From G965212025 sp965237985 (GTDB lineage: Bacteria > Pseudomonadota > Gammaproteobacteria > Poriferisulfidales > Oxydemutatoraceae): DNA of 64,000 bases. A program made the position numbers and the translations under genes. Every line of letters begins with the position of its first letter. Position 1 is the first letter of the stretch. Shown piece after piece: positions 1-7,021 of the stretch. The DNA is taken from assembly GCA_965237985.1 (NCBI GenBank), contig OZ250161.1:1302001-1366000 (forward strand). The letters are read 5' to 3'. The notes beneath the pieces are model-generated. The model was not told the origin of the DNA. It saw nothing but the letters and a program-made list of their open reading frames with translations, and ran no database searches.

Positions 1-26
1 TGGGGCGTTTCACTTCCCACAAAAGA

Positions 27-785
27 ATGAAGGCACAGGTCGAAATCCGGCCCTGGGTTGCCACCGGGCTTTCCATAGCGGTGTTCATGACTTTGTGGGA
101 GATCGGCGCCCACTTCCTGGGGCCCGATGAACTGCCTGGACCTATGACCGTTTGGGCGGCGGTCGTCCATAACTATGAAAGTGGACTGTTGGTCAAAGAC
201 ACCGGCATTACTTTGTGGCGGGTTTTTGCCAGCTTCATAATCGCCATCAGCATCGGGATTGCCCTCGGCATTTTGCTCGGCAGCTGCCACCGGACCGACC
301 AGCTTTTTGACCCTTGGCTGGTGTTTTTTCTGAATATCCCGGCATTGCTGGTCATCATCCTGGCTTATATCTGGATGGGGCTTACCGAGACCGCGGCAAT
401 CACGGCGGTGGCCATTAACAAAATCCCCAACGTGGTAGTCACAATCCGGGAAGGGGTCCGGGCACTGCGTCGTGACCTGCAGGAAGCCGCGAAAATCTTT
501 CGCTTCGGATATGTGAAAACTCTGCTCCATGTAACTTTGCCGGAGTTAGGACCTTACATAGCGGCCTCCATGCGTTCAGGTATCGCCCTGATATGGAAAA
601 TCGTTCTGGTCGTGGAACTGCTCGGACGTAGCGACGGTGTGGGATTTCAACTCAGCGAAAATTTCCAGCTTTTTGACATCGCCGGCATCATGGCCTGGGG
701 TCTGGTCTTTATTGTCATCATGCAGGCGGTCGAGTTTTTTGCCCTTCGACCCCTGGAAACCCATTTAAATCGCTGGCGCAAATGA
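27..785 (+). CDS. ABC transporter permease, SsuC/TauC-like
   Basis: Inner-membrane permease of an importer of the sulfonate/nitrate/taurine class. The 252 residues contain about six hydrophobic segments (near residues 13-30, 63-85, 95-115, 120-135, 185-200 and 222-242). The cytoplasmic EAA loop is visible at about residues 152-170, beginning EAAKIFRFGY and continuing to an LPELGPY stretch, the site that docks on the ATPase. The start ATG overlaps a TGA in a way that suggests an upstream gene, probably the binding protein, just outside the window. The 3' end overlaps the ATPase gene by 4 bases (ATGA), so the two are translationally coupled. The substrate cannot be read from the sequence; sulfonates, nitrate and pyrimidine precursors are all known for this family. 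Confidence 0.9.
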   Translation: MKAQVEIRPWVATGLSIAVFMTLWEIGAHFLGPDELPGPMTVWAAVVHNYESGLLVKDTGITLWRVFASFIIAISIGIALGILLGSCHRTDQLFDPWLVFFLNIPALLVIILAYIWMGLTETAAITAVAINKIPNVVVTIREGVRALRRDLQEAAKIFRFGYVKTLLHVTLPELGPYIAASMRSGIALIWKIVLVVELLGRSDGVGFQLSENFQLFDIAGIMAWGLVFIVIMQAVEFFALRPLETHLNRWRK

Positions 786-1516
786 GGCAGGACTTCAGCG
801 TTCGCGTCAACAGTAAACACTTTCTTGACGGTAAAAAACGTCTTGCGGTGCTCGGCAACATTGCTTTTGATGTCCCGCCAGGGCAAGTCACTGCACTTGT
901 GGGACCTTCAGGCTGCGGAAAAACCACTTTGCTGAACCTGATCGCCGGACTTGACACTGATTACGACGGTGAAATCCGTTTGCCACACTCCAAGAACGGC
1001 GCAGTTCCGGTTTCTTTTGTTTTCCAGGAACCGAGACTGCTTCCCTGGCGCTCAGTGCAGGAAAATGTAAGCCTGGTTTTTCCAAGGAGAAATTACGAAA
1101 ACAAACAAAAAGTCATGGCCATGCTTGAAAAAATGGAGCTGACTGAGGTTGCAGATCAGTTTCCACATTCTCTTTCTCTGGGGATGTCTCGTCGGGTTTC
1201 CCTGGCGCGGGCCCTCGTCACCGAAGCACCGGTATTACTCATGGATGAGCCTTTTGTTTCCCTGGATGCCCCCACTGCAAACCGGTTGCGCAAAATATTG
1301 CTCCAGCGACTTGAAGAAACCCGGGCCGCGGTTATTTTCGTGACCCACGATTTGCGCGAAGCGCTCTATCTGGCCGACGATTTACTGTTGCTGTCGCAGA
1401 AGCCCGCAGTGCTGGATGCCAAGATCTCCCTCACCGGGAGCCGAGGCAGGGCGGAGCAGAAAGTTGAAAAAATGCGACAGGAAATTCTTGGAAAGTACCC
1501 TTGGCTGGGAGAATAA
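782..1516 (+). CDS. ABC transporter ATP-binding protein, SsuB/TauB-like
   Basis: Cytoplasmic ATPase that energises the permease just upstream. In 244 residues it shows Walker A GPSGCGKTT (41-49), the Q-loop FQEP (Q82), a signature LSLGM (131-135) in place of canonical LSGGQ, Walker B VLLMDEP (151-157) and the switch histidine VTHD (H189). The LSxGM signature followed by RR is usual in the nitrate/taurine branch. It overlaps the permease stop by 4 bases, and its TAA shares one base with the ATG of the OsmC-family gene, so the three genes form one operon. Confidence 0.92.
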   Translation: MRQDFSVRVNSKHFLDGKKRLAVLGNIAFDVPPGQVTALVGPSGCGKTTLLNLIAGLDTDYDGEIRLPHSKNGAVPVSFVFQEPRLLPWRSVQENVSLVFPRRNYENKQKVMAMLEKMELTEVADQFPHSLSLGMSRRVSLARALVTEAPVLLMDEPFVSLDAPTANRLRKILLQRLEETRAAVIFVTHDLREALYLADDLLLLSQKPAVLDAKISLTGSRGRAEQKVEKMRQEILGKYPWLGE

Positions 1517-1935
1517 TGGAAAGCAAGGTCAAGTGGTACGGGGATATGAGCTTCGTTGGCGAGTCCGGAAGCGGGCACTGCGTCGTCATGGATGGCGCGC
1601 CGGCGGCAGGAGGACGCAATCTGGCAGCACGTCCCATGGAAATGGTGCTGATGGGGTTGGGTGGCTGCAATGCTTTTGATCTGGTGAGCGAGCTGAAACA
1701 AAGAAAGCAGAATTTGCAGGGACTGGAGATTCGCATCAGAGCAACACGTGCCGATGGGGAACCTGCGATTTTCACACACATACATCTGCTGTATGTCGTC
1801 ACCGGCTGCGGGATCGACAAACAGGAAGTAGAAGCGGTTGTCAGGCTTTCAACGGAAAAACTGTCATCGGTTTCTTCGATGCTTGCAAAAACAGCCAAAA
1901 TTGAATACGAAATAGAGTTTAGCGAAAGCAGCTGA
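1516..1935 (+). CDS. OsmC family protein, YhfA-like
   Basis: Small cytosolic protein of the OsmC/Ohr superfamily, 139 residues. Two cysteines typical of the family are present: C51 in GGCNAFD and C98 in TGCGID. OsmC and Ohr proteins reduce organic hydroperoxides through such a pair, but for the YhfA branch the role is not established, so only the fold is claimed. The ATG at 1516 is preferred over an in-frame TTG at 1501 because it overlaps the ATPase stop (TAATG) and gives the usual family length. Last gene of the ABC operon. Confidence 0.85.
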   Translation: MESKVKWYGDMSFVGESGSGHCVVMDGAPAAGGRNLAARPMEMVLMGLGGCNAFDLVSELKQRKQNLQGLEIRIRATRADGEPAIFTHIHLLYVVTGCGIDKQEVEAVVRLSTEKLSSVSSMLAKTAKIEYEIEFSESS

Positions 1936-2202
1936 AGCCTCGTATTTTCCAATCGTTCGGCACCGGCAAGTCGCTTGCTTTTGCGTGCCATTCACGATGT
2001 TTCCACCGGTGACTCCCCCGTCGCGAAAAAAAGTGGTTCGTCGTTGCGGCAGGAATCACCCCCCAGTCATGGCGCTCGTGAATCAGAATCCCTTCCCATC
2101 AGACTCGTCAAGCGCCCACGGATTTGAATTTTTTTCCGAGTGCACAGGCGTTTTCTGTGCATGAAAAAATCAGATTCCTGGGAACCTGGCCCCTAAAAAC
2201 CA

Positions 2203-2669
2203 GTCTACCAGCCAAGTTTTTTGAAGCTTCGACGCCGGTGGACTCATGACGAAACACCAGCGATGTTCGGAAGAACCGATGGTTTCCATCCTGGAAACAG
2301 GACGGGGCGGGGATTACGACTGTCGATCCGACCGGACTCATGGACACGAACATTCGCTATCGGAGAGAAACGTCTGGCGCTGATCGTTGCTAGACTGTGG
2401 CAACCCAATGCATGCCGACAGCCAGTGTGGGTGGACGGCTGCGTACGGCGAAATGTTTCAGGTGGACAAACCTGCCCTGCAAAAATCGGTCTACCAGCCT
2501 GGTTTTTTGAAGCTTCGACGCCGGTGGACTCATGACGAAACATCAGCGATGTTCGGAAGAATCGATGGTTTCCATCCTGGAAACAGGACGAGGCGGGGAG
2601 TACGACTGTCGATCCGACTGGACTCATGGACACGAACATTCGCTGTCAGAAAGAAACGTCTGGCGTTGA
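2203..2669. repeat. Direct repeat, two 181-bp copies with a 286-bp period
   Basis: Copy 1 (2203-2383) and copy 2 (2489-2669) both begin GTCTACCAGCC and end near GAAACGTCTGGCG. They are roughly 92-95% identical by eye. Weaker similarity continues about 20 bases upstream of both copies. No frame is convincingly coding across the copies. They lie in a 1.2-kb interval between the OsmC gene and dps that also holds an IS3-like relic, so they may be remains of a mobile element or an old tandem duplication. Confidence 0.85.
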
Positions 2670-2720
2670 AACCCCGGTTGCGGCGGCGGGACAGTCTCAC
2701 CGCTCCGGCAATTTCAAAAA

Positions 2721-3117
2721 GTGACCGCAGAAAACGCCGGGCTGAAACAGCACTGGAGGATGCACGGCAAAAAAGTGGTGCCGCCGGTCGCGCGACGACA
2801 GATCGTGAAATACTTAGTGTCTCACCATGACCTGAGCAAAGGTCACACCCTGCCGGCCGAGTGGTTTGCAACGCTCCGTTGCCCGCCACTGTATTTCTGT
2901 TCGGAACCTCAAAGCTCCAGGCAACACTGGCCAATCTGACTTTGTTGCCGACCCGCCATCCAATGGTCAGCGATTCCTCGCGCCGAATATTATTGACGTC
3001 TTCACTGAAGAGTGCGTCGCCCCCGCCGCCCCTGTTTCCACAAACGGCAACCAAGTTGCGAGCTTCTTGCTGAAACCTGGCACAAAGGCGAGACCTGCCA
3101 AAGTGCGGCAAAAGAAA
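2721..3117 (+). pseudogene. Decayed IS3-family transposase fragment
   Basis: Reading from the GTG at 2721, the translation contains AENAGLKQ, then GKKVVPPVARRQIVKYLVS followed by HHDLS. This resembles the junction of OrfA and OrfB in IS3-group elements (a KK-x-P-x-x-RRQ-x-V-x-YLV-x-x-x-x-LS pattern before an RRAC motif). The frame then breaks; in the next frame LQATLANL and RHP followed by RR resemble the following OrfB segment. No full-length transposase, DDE motif or inverted repeats remain. The similarity is recalled from the family, not searched, so this is tentative. Confidence 0.35.
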
Positions 3118-3585
3118 TCAGCCCAGCAGGCTACGTAACATCCAGGCGTTTTTTTCGTGTACTTCCATCCGGCGAATCAGCAAATCCGCTGACGGCCCAT
3201 CTCCGACATCCTCGGCCACGGGCAAAACACTGCGTGCGGTTCTTACAATCGCCTCCTGGCCTTCCGCCAGCTGCCTGATCATGTTCATGGCATCAGGAAC
3301 TCCGGTTTCTTCAGGAATGGAAGACAAGCTGGCGTAAGTGCTGAAAGACCCCGGTGCAAACACCCCCAGCGCGCGTATGCGCTCAGCAATCTCATCCACT
3401 GCGGTCGCCATTTCTGTATATTCTTCTTCAAAAAGTGTATGCAGCGCCGTGAACATGGGGCCGGTCACGTTCCAGTGAAAATTGTGCGTTTTCAAATACA
3501 GTGAATAGCTGTCCGCAAGCAGGTGCGAAAGACCGTCTGCTATTTTTTCGCGCTGTGCTTTTGTAAGCCCGATATCGATTTCCAT
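3118..3585 (-). CDS. dps: Dps family DNA-protection ferritin
   Basis: Mini-ferritin that assembles into a 12-subunit shell, oxidises Fe(II) with hydrogen peroxide and shields DNA in starvation. In 155 residues the inter-subunit ferroxidase ligands are visible: H in NFHWNVTGP (about residue 37) and the later H-x-x-FEEEY and DEIAERIRALG motifs (about residues 49-70). The ATG has a good ribosome site (AGAGAGG) upstream on the minus strand. Monocistronic; downstream lies decayed DNA, upstream a spacer of about 300 bases in which nothing is recognised. Confidence 0.93.
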   Translation of the reverse strand: MEIDIGLTKAQREKIADGLSHLLADSYSLYLKTHNFHWNVTGPMFTALHTLFEEEYTEMATAVDEIAERIRALGVFAPGSFSTYASLSSIPEETGVPDAMNMIRQLAEGQEAIVRTARSVLPVAEDVGDGPSADLLIRRMEVHEKNAWMLRSLLG

Positions 3586-3882
3586 AGTAACCTCTCTGGT
3601 TTTGGCGTATGGCCACTTGGCCGTGCGATCGAAAATTGGGAGTCAAAACCCCCATAGACAGTGTCTGTGAACGTCTGGCTGGCAACCCTGCTCCCTGTCA
3701 CTGGTTTCAATCTGGCACCGGGCCGACTCCAGGCAGATGCAAAAGACCGCCAACCGTTTTTTTCACCGCTCTTTTGAAAGTCCGGCATCCATTGCCATGC
3801 CTCGCTCACAGCGAAGCAAAAATCTCGGAATGTTGTTTTGTGAAACTGGTTTCCAACTGCAAACAGGCGGATGATCAGAAAA

Positions 3883-4740
3883 TCAGTGGTGTTGCAGGCG
3901 GTAGGCACGCACGGTGTTTTCCATCAGGCAGGCGACTGTCAGTGGGCCGGTTCCTCCCGGCATGGGACTGAGTGCACCGGCCACTTTGCTCACGTCATCA
4001 AAATCCACATCACCCTGGATGCCTTGGTCGCTTTCACTGACCCCGACATCAATCACGCTGGCACCCGGCTTCACCCACTCGGAACGCACCATTGCGGGAG
4101 TACCGGCAGCTGGAACCAGAATATCGGCTTCCCGACATTGTCTCGGCAGGTCAGGAGTACGTGAATGGCAAATTTTGACCGTCGCATCCACTCCTTTGCG
4201 CGCCAGCAAAAGCGCCAAAGGCAAACCGACCAAGGTGGAACGGCCAATGATGACCACCTGTTTACCACGGGGGGAAATCTCGTAGTGCTCCAGCATGCGC
4301 ACAACGCCAAGCGGCGTACATGGTGCCAAGCTTTCCTCTCCGCTTAAAAGTTTGCCTAAATTCCCGATGGTCAGACCATCCACATCCTTTTCTGGTGGAA
4401 TACACGCCAAAGCACTGCGCACGTTCAGCCCGTCCGGCAGAGGCAACTGCAGCAGAATGCCATGCACATCCGAATCTGCCGCAAGTCGGCACAACTCGTC
4501 CTCGAGTTCAGACTGCGAAACCGTTTCCGGCAATTCCACCATGCGCGACTTCAATCCGATTGCTTTTGCTTTTTTCAGCTTCAGTTTCACGTAAAGACGA
4601 CTGGGTGCGTAGGTGCCTGCCACCACGGTGGCAAGTGTCACTCCTTTGCCGCCGATGCCAGAGATTTCCGGCGACAATGTCTGGTAGATTTTTGCCGCCG
4701 CCTGGTGTCCGTCTAATAGCAACAATAGCGTATTCCTCAA
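3883..4740 (-). CDS. folD: Methylene-H4F dehydrogenase / methenyl-H4F cyclohydrolase
   Basis: Bifunctional cytosolic enzyme interconverting 5,10-methylene-, 5,10-methenyl- and 10-formyl-tetrahydrofolate. Family marks are the YVKLKLKKA segment with the catalytic lysine, GILLQLPLP, IIGRSTLVGLPLA in the NADP-binding domain, and a C-terminal PGGTGPLT (PGGVGPMT in most members). No ATG is available: the long frame opens at TTG 4740, and a TTG at 4725 lies 7 bases after GAGGAA and gives a more typical MLLLLDG start, so 4725 may be the true start. It follows ftr by 3 bases. Here it may replace MtdA and Fch in feeding the serine cycle. Confidence 0.93.
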   Translation of the reverse strand: MRNTLLLLLDGHQAAAKIYQTLSPEISGIGGKGVTLATVVAGTYAPSRLYVKLKLKKAKAIGLKSRMVELPETVSQSELEDELCRLAADSDVHGILLQLPLPDGLNVRSALACIPPEKDVDGLTIGNLGKLLSGEESLAPCTPLGVVRMLEHYEISPRGKQVVIIGRSTLVGLPLALLLARKGVDATVKICHSRTPDLPRQCREADILVPAAGTPAMVRSEWVKPGASVIDVGVSESDQGIQGDVDFDDVSKVAGALSPMPGGTGPLTVACLMENTVRAYRLQHH

Positions 4741-4743
4741 TAT

Positions 4744-5655
4744 TCAAGCAACTGTGGGCTGCTTGTCGGAATGCAGATAAATCAGACTTTCGCCCAATCG
4801 CCCCCCGTAGTTTCCGGCGGAAATCATGATCAGGCCATCCTGGTCACGAGCAGCCGTGATGGCTGCCTGTGTTGCAGCGATGATCTCCGTCATTCCCCGA
4901 CCATTCATGATGATTTCCATGACCGAAGTCACGCCCGGAGGCAACCCGCCTTCAACATCCGGGTGGTCTTGCAAAGTGGGACAGAATTTCTCATAGGTAC
5001 TGGCGACACTGAAACTGTATTTACTCCCGGCCTTGGAGCCGCTGCCAGCCACTCCGCCCGGGAAAGTACACACAATTCCCGGTACCGAATCAACCGCTTC
5101 CACTGCGCGCTCCGCCGCGGCCAGGGAACTGTCGACACCGTCACCAAAAAACCAGAGATTACCCCCCATCAAGCCTTCCGCATAACCGAGGCGCCGTTCG
5201 ATCACAAACTCGCCACCCAATATGGGGACCACCCAGACGCGACGGTTGTGTCGGCGTTCCCGGAACTGGAATCCGTTGCCGAAATAAGCCACTTTACGTC
5301 CTATCTGGAAATAATCCGGACCGTCAATTCGGTTGAAACACGAGGCTGTGGGACAAGCCAAAACATTTTGACTGATGCGGACCAGCGCGGACCGCTCCAA
5401 ACGGGAAAGTCGTTCTTTCCAGAACTTTGGAACATGCAACTGGACAATTGCACCAGGTCGACCATCGGGGGTGTCACTGCCGTCAACGTAACGATCCAGG
5501 CCAGCCTCACAATCACAAAGTATGGTGCTCGAGGCGTTACCGGTAGCCGCATCGACAGCGTGCCGGACCCACTTGCGGCTTTTTGCGGTAACCAAAAATT
5601 CTGTATAAAGGGATTTGAACGCTTCGGCATAAGTGTCATCGATCGTTGCCGTCAT
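4744..5655 (-). CDS. fhcD: Formylmethanofuran--H4MPT N-formyltransferase
   Basis: Transfers the formyl group between tetrahydromethanopterin and a methanofuran analogue. In methylotrophic bacteria Ftr/FhcD is one subunit of the formyltransferase/hydrolase complex that releases formate. The 303-residue product is full length and opens with the family signature IDDTYAEAFKSLYTEF. Further marks are GNGFQFRERRHNRRVWVVP, ERRLGYAEGLMGGNLWFFG and a PPGVTSVMEIIMNGRG segment. The ATG at 5655 shares one base with the stop of the cyclo-ligase gene, and folD follows after 3 bases. The usual partners fhcA, fhcB and fhcC are not in the window, so this gene is separated from its complex and placed among folate genes. 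Confidence 0.93.
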   Translation of the reverse strand: MTATIDDTYAEAFKSLYTEFLVTAKSRKWVRHAVDAATGNASSTILCDCEAGLDRYVDGSDTPDGRPGAIVQLHVPKFWKERLSRLERSALVRISQNVLACPTASCFNRIDGPDYFQIGRKVAYFGNGFQFRERRHNRRVWVVPILGGEFVIERRLGYAEGLMGGNLWFFGDGVDSSLAAAERAVEAVDSVPGIVCTFPGGVAGSGSKAGSKYSFSVASTYEKFCPTLQDHPDVEGGLPPGVTSVMEIIMNGRGMTEIIAATQAAITAARDQDGLIMISAGNYGGRLGESLIYLHSDKQPTVA

Positions 5656-6287
5656 CAATTCCGTCCCCTGCCTTCATATACAGCGTTCTCGGTAATCACC
5701 AGATCCATGAACACGTCGTGCGTTCCCATCTGTATTTCATCAAACAGCTGCGATTCGTAGCACAAGGCAATCAGCAGGCAATCAGAGCGGACTTTTTCCA
5801 GCAGACGGTCGTAGTAACCTTGCCCGTTGCCCATCCTGCCACCGTTGCGATCAAAACCCACGCCGGGCACCAGAACGATGTCCAGCCCATCAGGCGTGGC
5901 TTCTTTGCCCACTTCTCCCCAGCGTTCCCGTGGCGGCTCAAGAATTTTCCATTTGCCGACTACCAGTTCATCCAGGCTTTCCAGGTGCCACAAACCCAGC
6001 TTGTTTTCCCCTGCTTCGTCGACAGTGCAATAAGGGACAATAATGCGCTTGGCGGGGTTTTTAATTTCCTGTACAAGTCTTGGACGCGTACGGGTTTCTG
6101 TTCGGCACTCCATGTACCACATGGCAACTTTCGCATTTTTGTAAGCTTCCAGTGCCACGAAACGAGCACAGGCCGCGGAGCTCACTTCGTCTTTGTTTTC
6201 CTGGGCTGCACGAGCGTCATAGGCCTGGCGACGCATTTCATTTTTACGCTCCATCAGCAGTTCAAGAGATGATGTATTTTCTGCCAT
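5655..6287 (-). CDS. ygfA: 5-formyltetrahydrofolate cyclo-ligase family protein
   Basis: ATP-dependent conversion of 5-formyl-H4F to 5,10-methenyl-H4F, rescuing the stored folate form. The C-terminal half holds the family motif VPGVGFDRNGGRMGNGQGYY. The start ATG at 6287 (MAENTSSLE) has a GGGGAAA ribosome site; an open frame runs further upstream only because it crosses the spacer. First gene of the minus-strand set cyclo-ligase-ftr-folD. Its first 17 or so codons and its leader are repeated twice more upstream as part of a 262-bp tandem duplication, so ribosome sites identical to its own stand before two short chimeric frames. Confidence 0.87.
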   Translation of the reverse strand: MAENTSSLELLMERKNEMRRQAYDARAAQENKDEVSSAACARFVALEAYKNAKVAMWYMECRTETRTRPRLVQEIKNPAKRIIVPYCTVDEAGENKLGLWHLESLDELVVGKWKILEPPRERWGEVGKEATPDGLDIVLVPGVGFDRNGGRMGNGQGYYDRLLEKVRSDCLLIALCYESQLFDEIQMGTHDVFMDLVITENAVYEGRGRN

Positions 6288-7021
6288 AAGTTTCCCCGAG
6301 TGTGAACAAACACCAGGAACACGAATATCGCCCTGTTCCTTTGGTGAAAAAACAGTAGAAAGTCGACCACTGACTTTAGCGCAATACCAGCGAATAGGCA
6401 ATTATGCGGCCAGGCGAAGACCCGGCAGCCCAGCCGGAAGATCGCGTTTAGCCGGTGTTTCTCATCCCGAGCGCAATGCCGTTGATAGTGCGCAGCATTT
6501 TATTTTTAGGCTCCATCAGCAGTTCAAGAGATGATGTATTTTCTGCCATAAGTTTCCCCGAGTGTGAACAAACACCAGGAACACGAATGTCGCCCTGTTC
6601 CTTTGGTGAAAAAACAGTAGAAAGTCGACCACTGACTTTAGCGCAATACCAGCGAATAGGCAATTATGCGGCCAGGCGAAGACCCGGCAGCCCAGCCGGA
6701 AGATCGCGTTTAGCCGGTGTTTCTCATCCCGAGCGCAATGCCGTTGATAGTGCGCAGCATTTGATTTTTACGCTCCATCGGCAGTTCAAGAGATGATGTA
6801 TTTTCTGCCATAAGTTTCCCCGAGTGTGAACAAACACCAGAAACACGAATGTCGCCCTGTTCCTTTGGTGAAAAAACAGCAGAAAGTCGACCACTGACTT
6901 TAGCGCAATACCAGCGAATAGGCAATTATGCGGCCAGGCGAAGACCCGGCAACCCAGCCGGAAGATCGCGTTTAGCCGGTGTTTCTCATCCCGAGCGCAA
7001 TGCCGTTGATAGTGCGCAGCA
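6236..7021. repeat. 262-bp tandem duplication x3 at the ppc/cyclo-ligase border
   Basis: Three head-to-tail units (6236-6497, 6498-6759, 6760-7021), each 262 bp and about 98% identical. Reading on the minus strand, each unit holds the last 15 or so codons of ppc, the spacer with the cyclo-ligase ribosome site, and the first codons of the cyclo-ligase. Only the unit nearest ppc continues into real ppc and only the unit farthest from it continues into the real cyclo-ligase. The two inner junctions fuse the start of the cyclo-ligase in frame to the PPC tail, giving 33-codon frames ending GMRNTG. Both borders share the trinucleotide GCA. Confidence 0.95.

Noticed and set aside
4771..5760. 329-codon plus-strand frame
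   Set aside because: It is antisense to fhcD, which has clear family motifs; the plus-strand translation has none.
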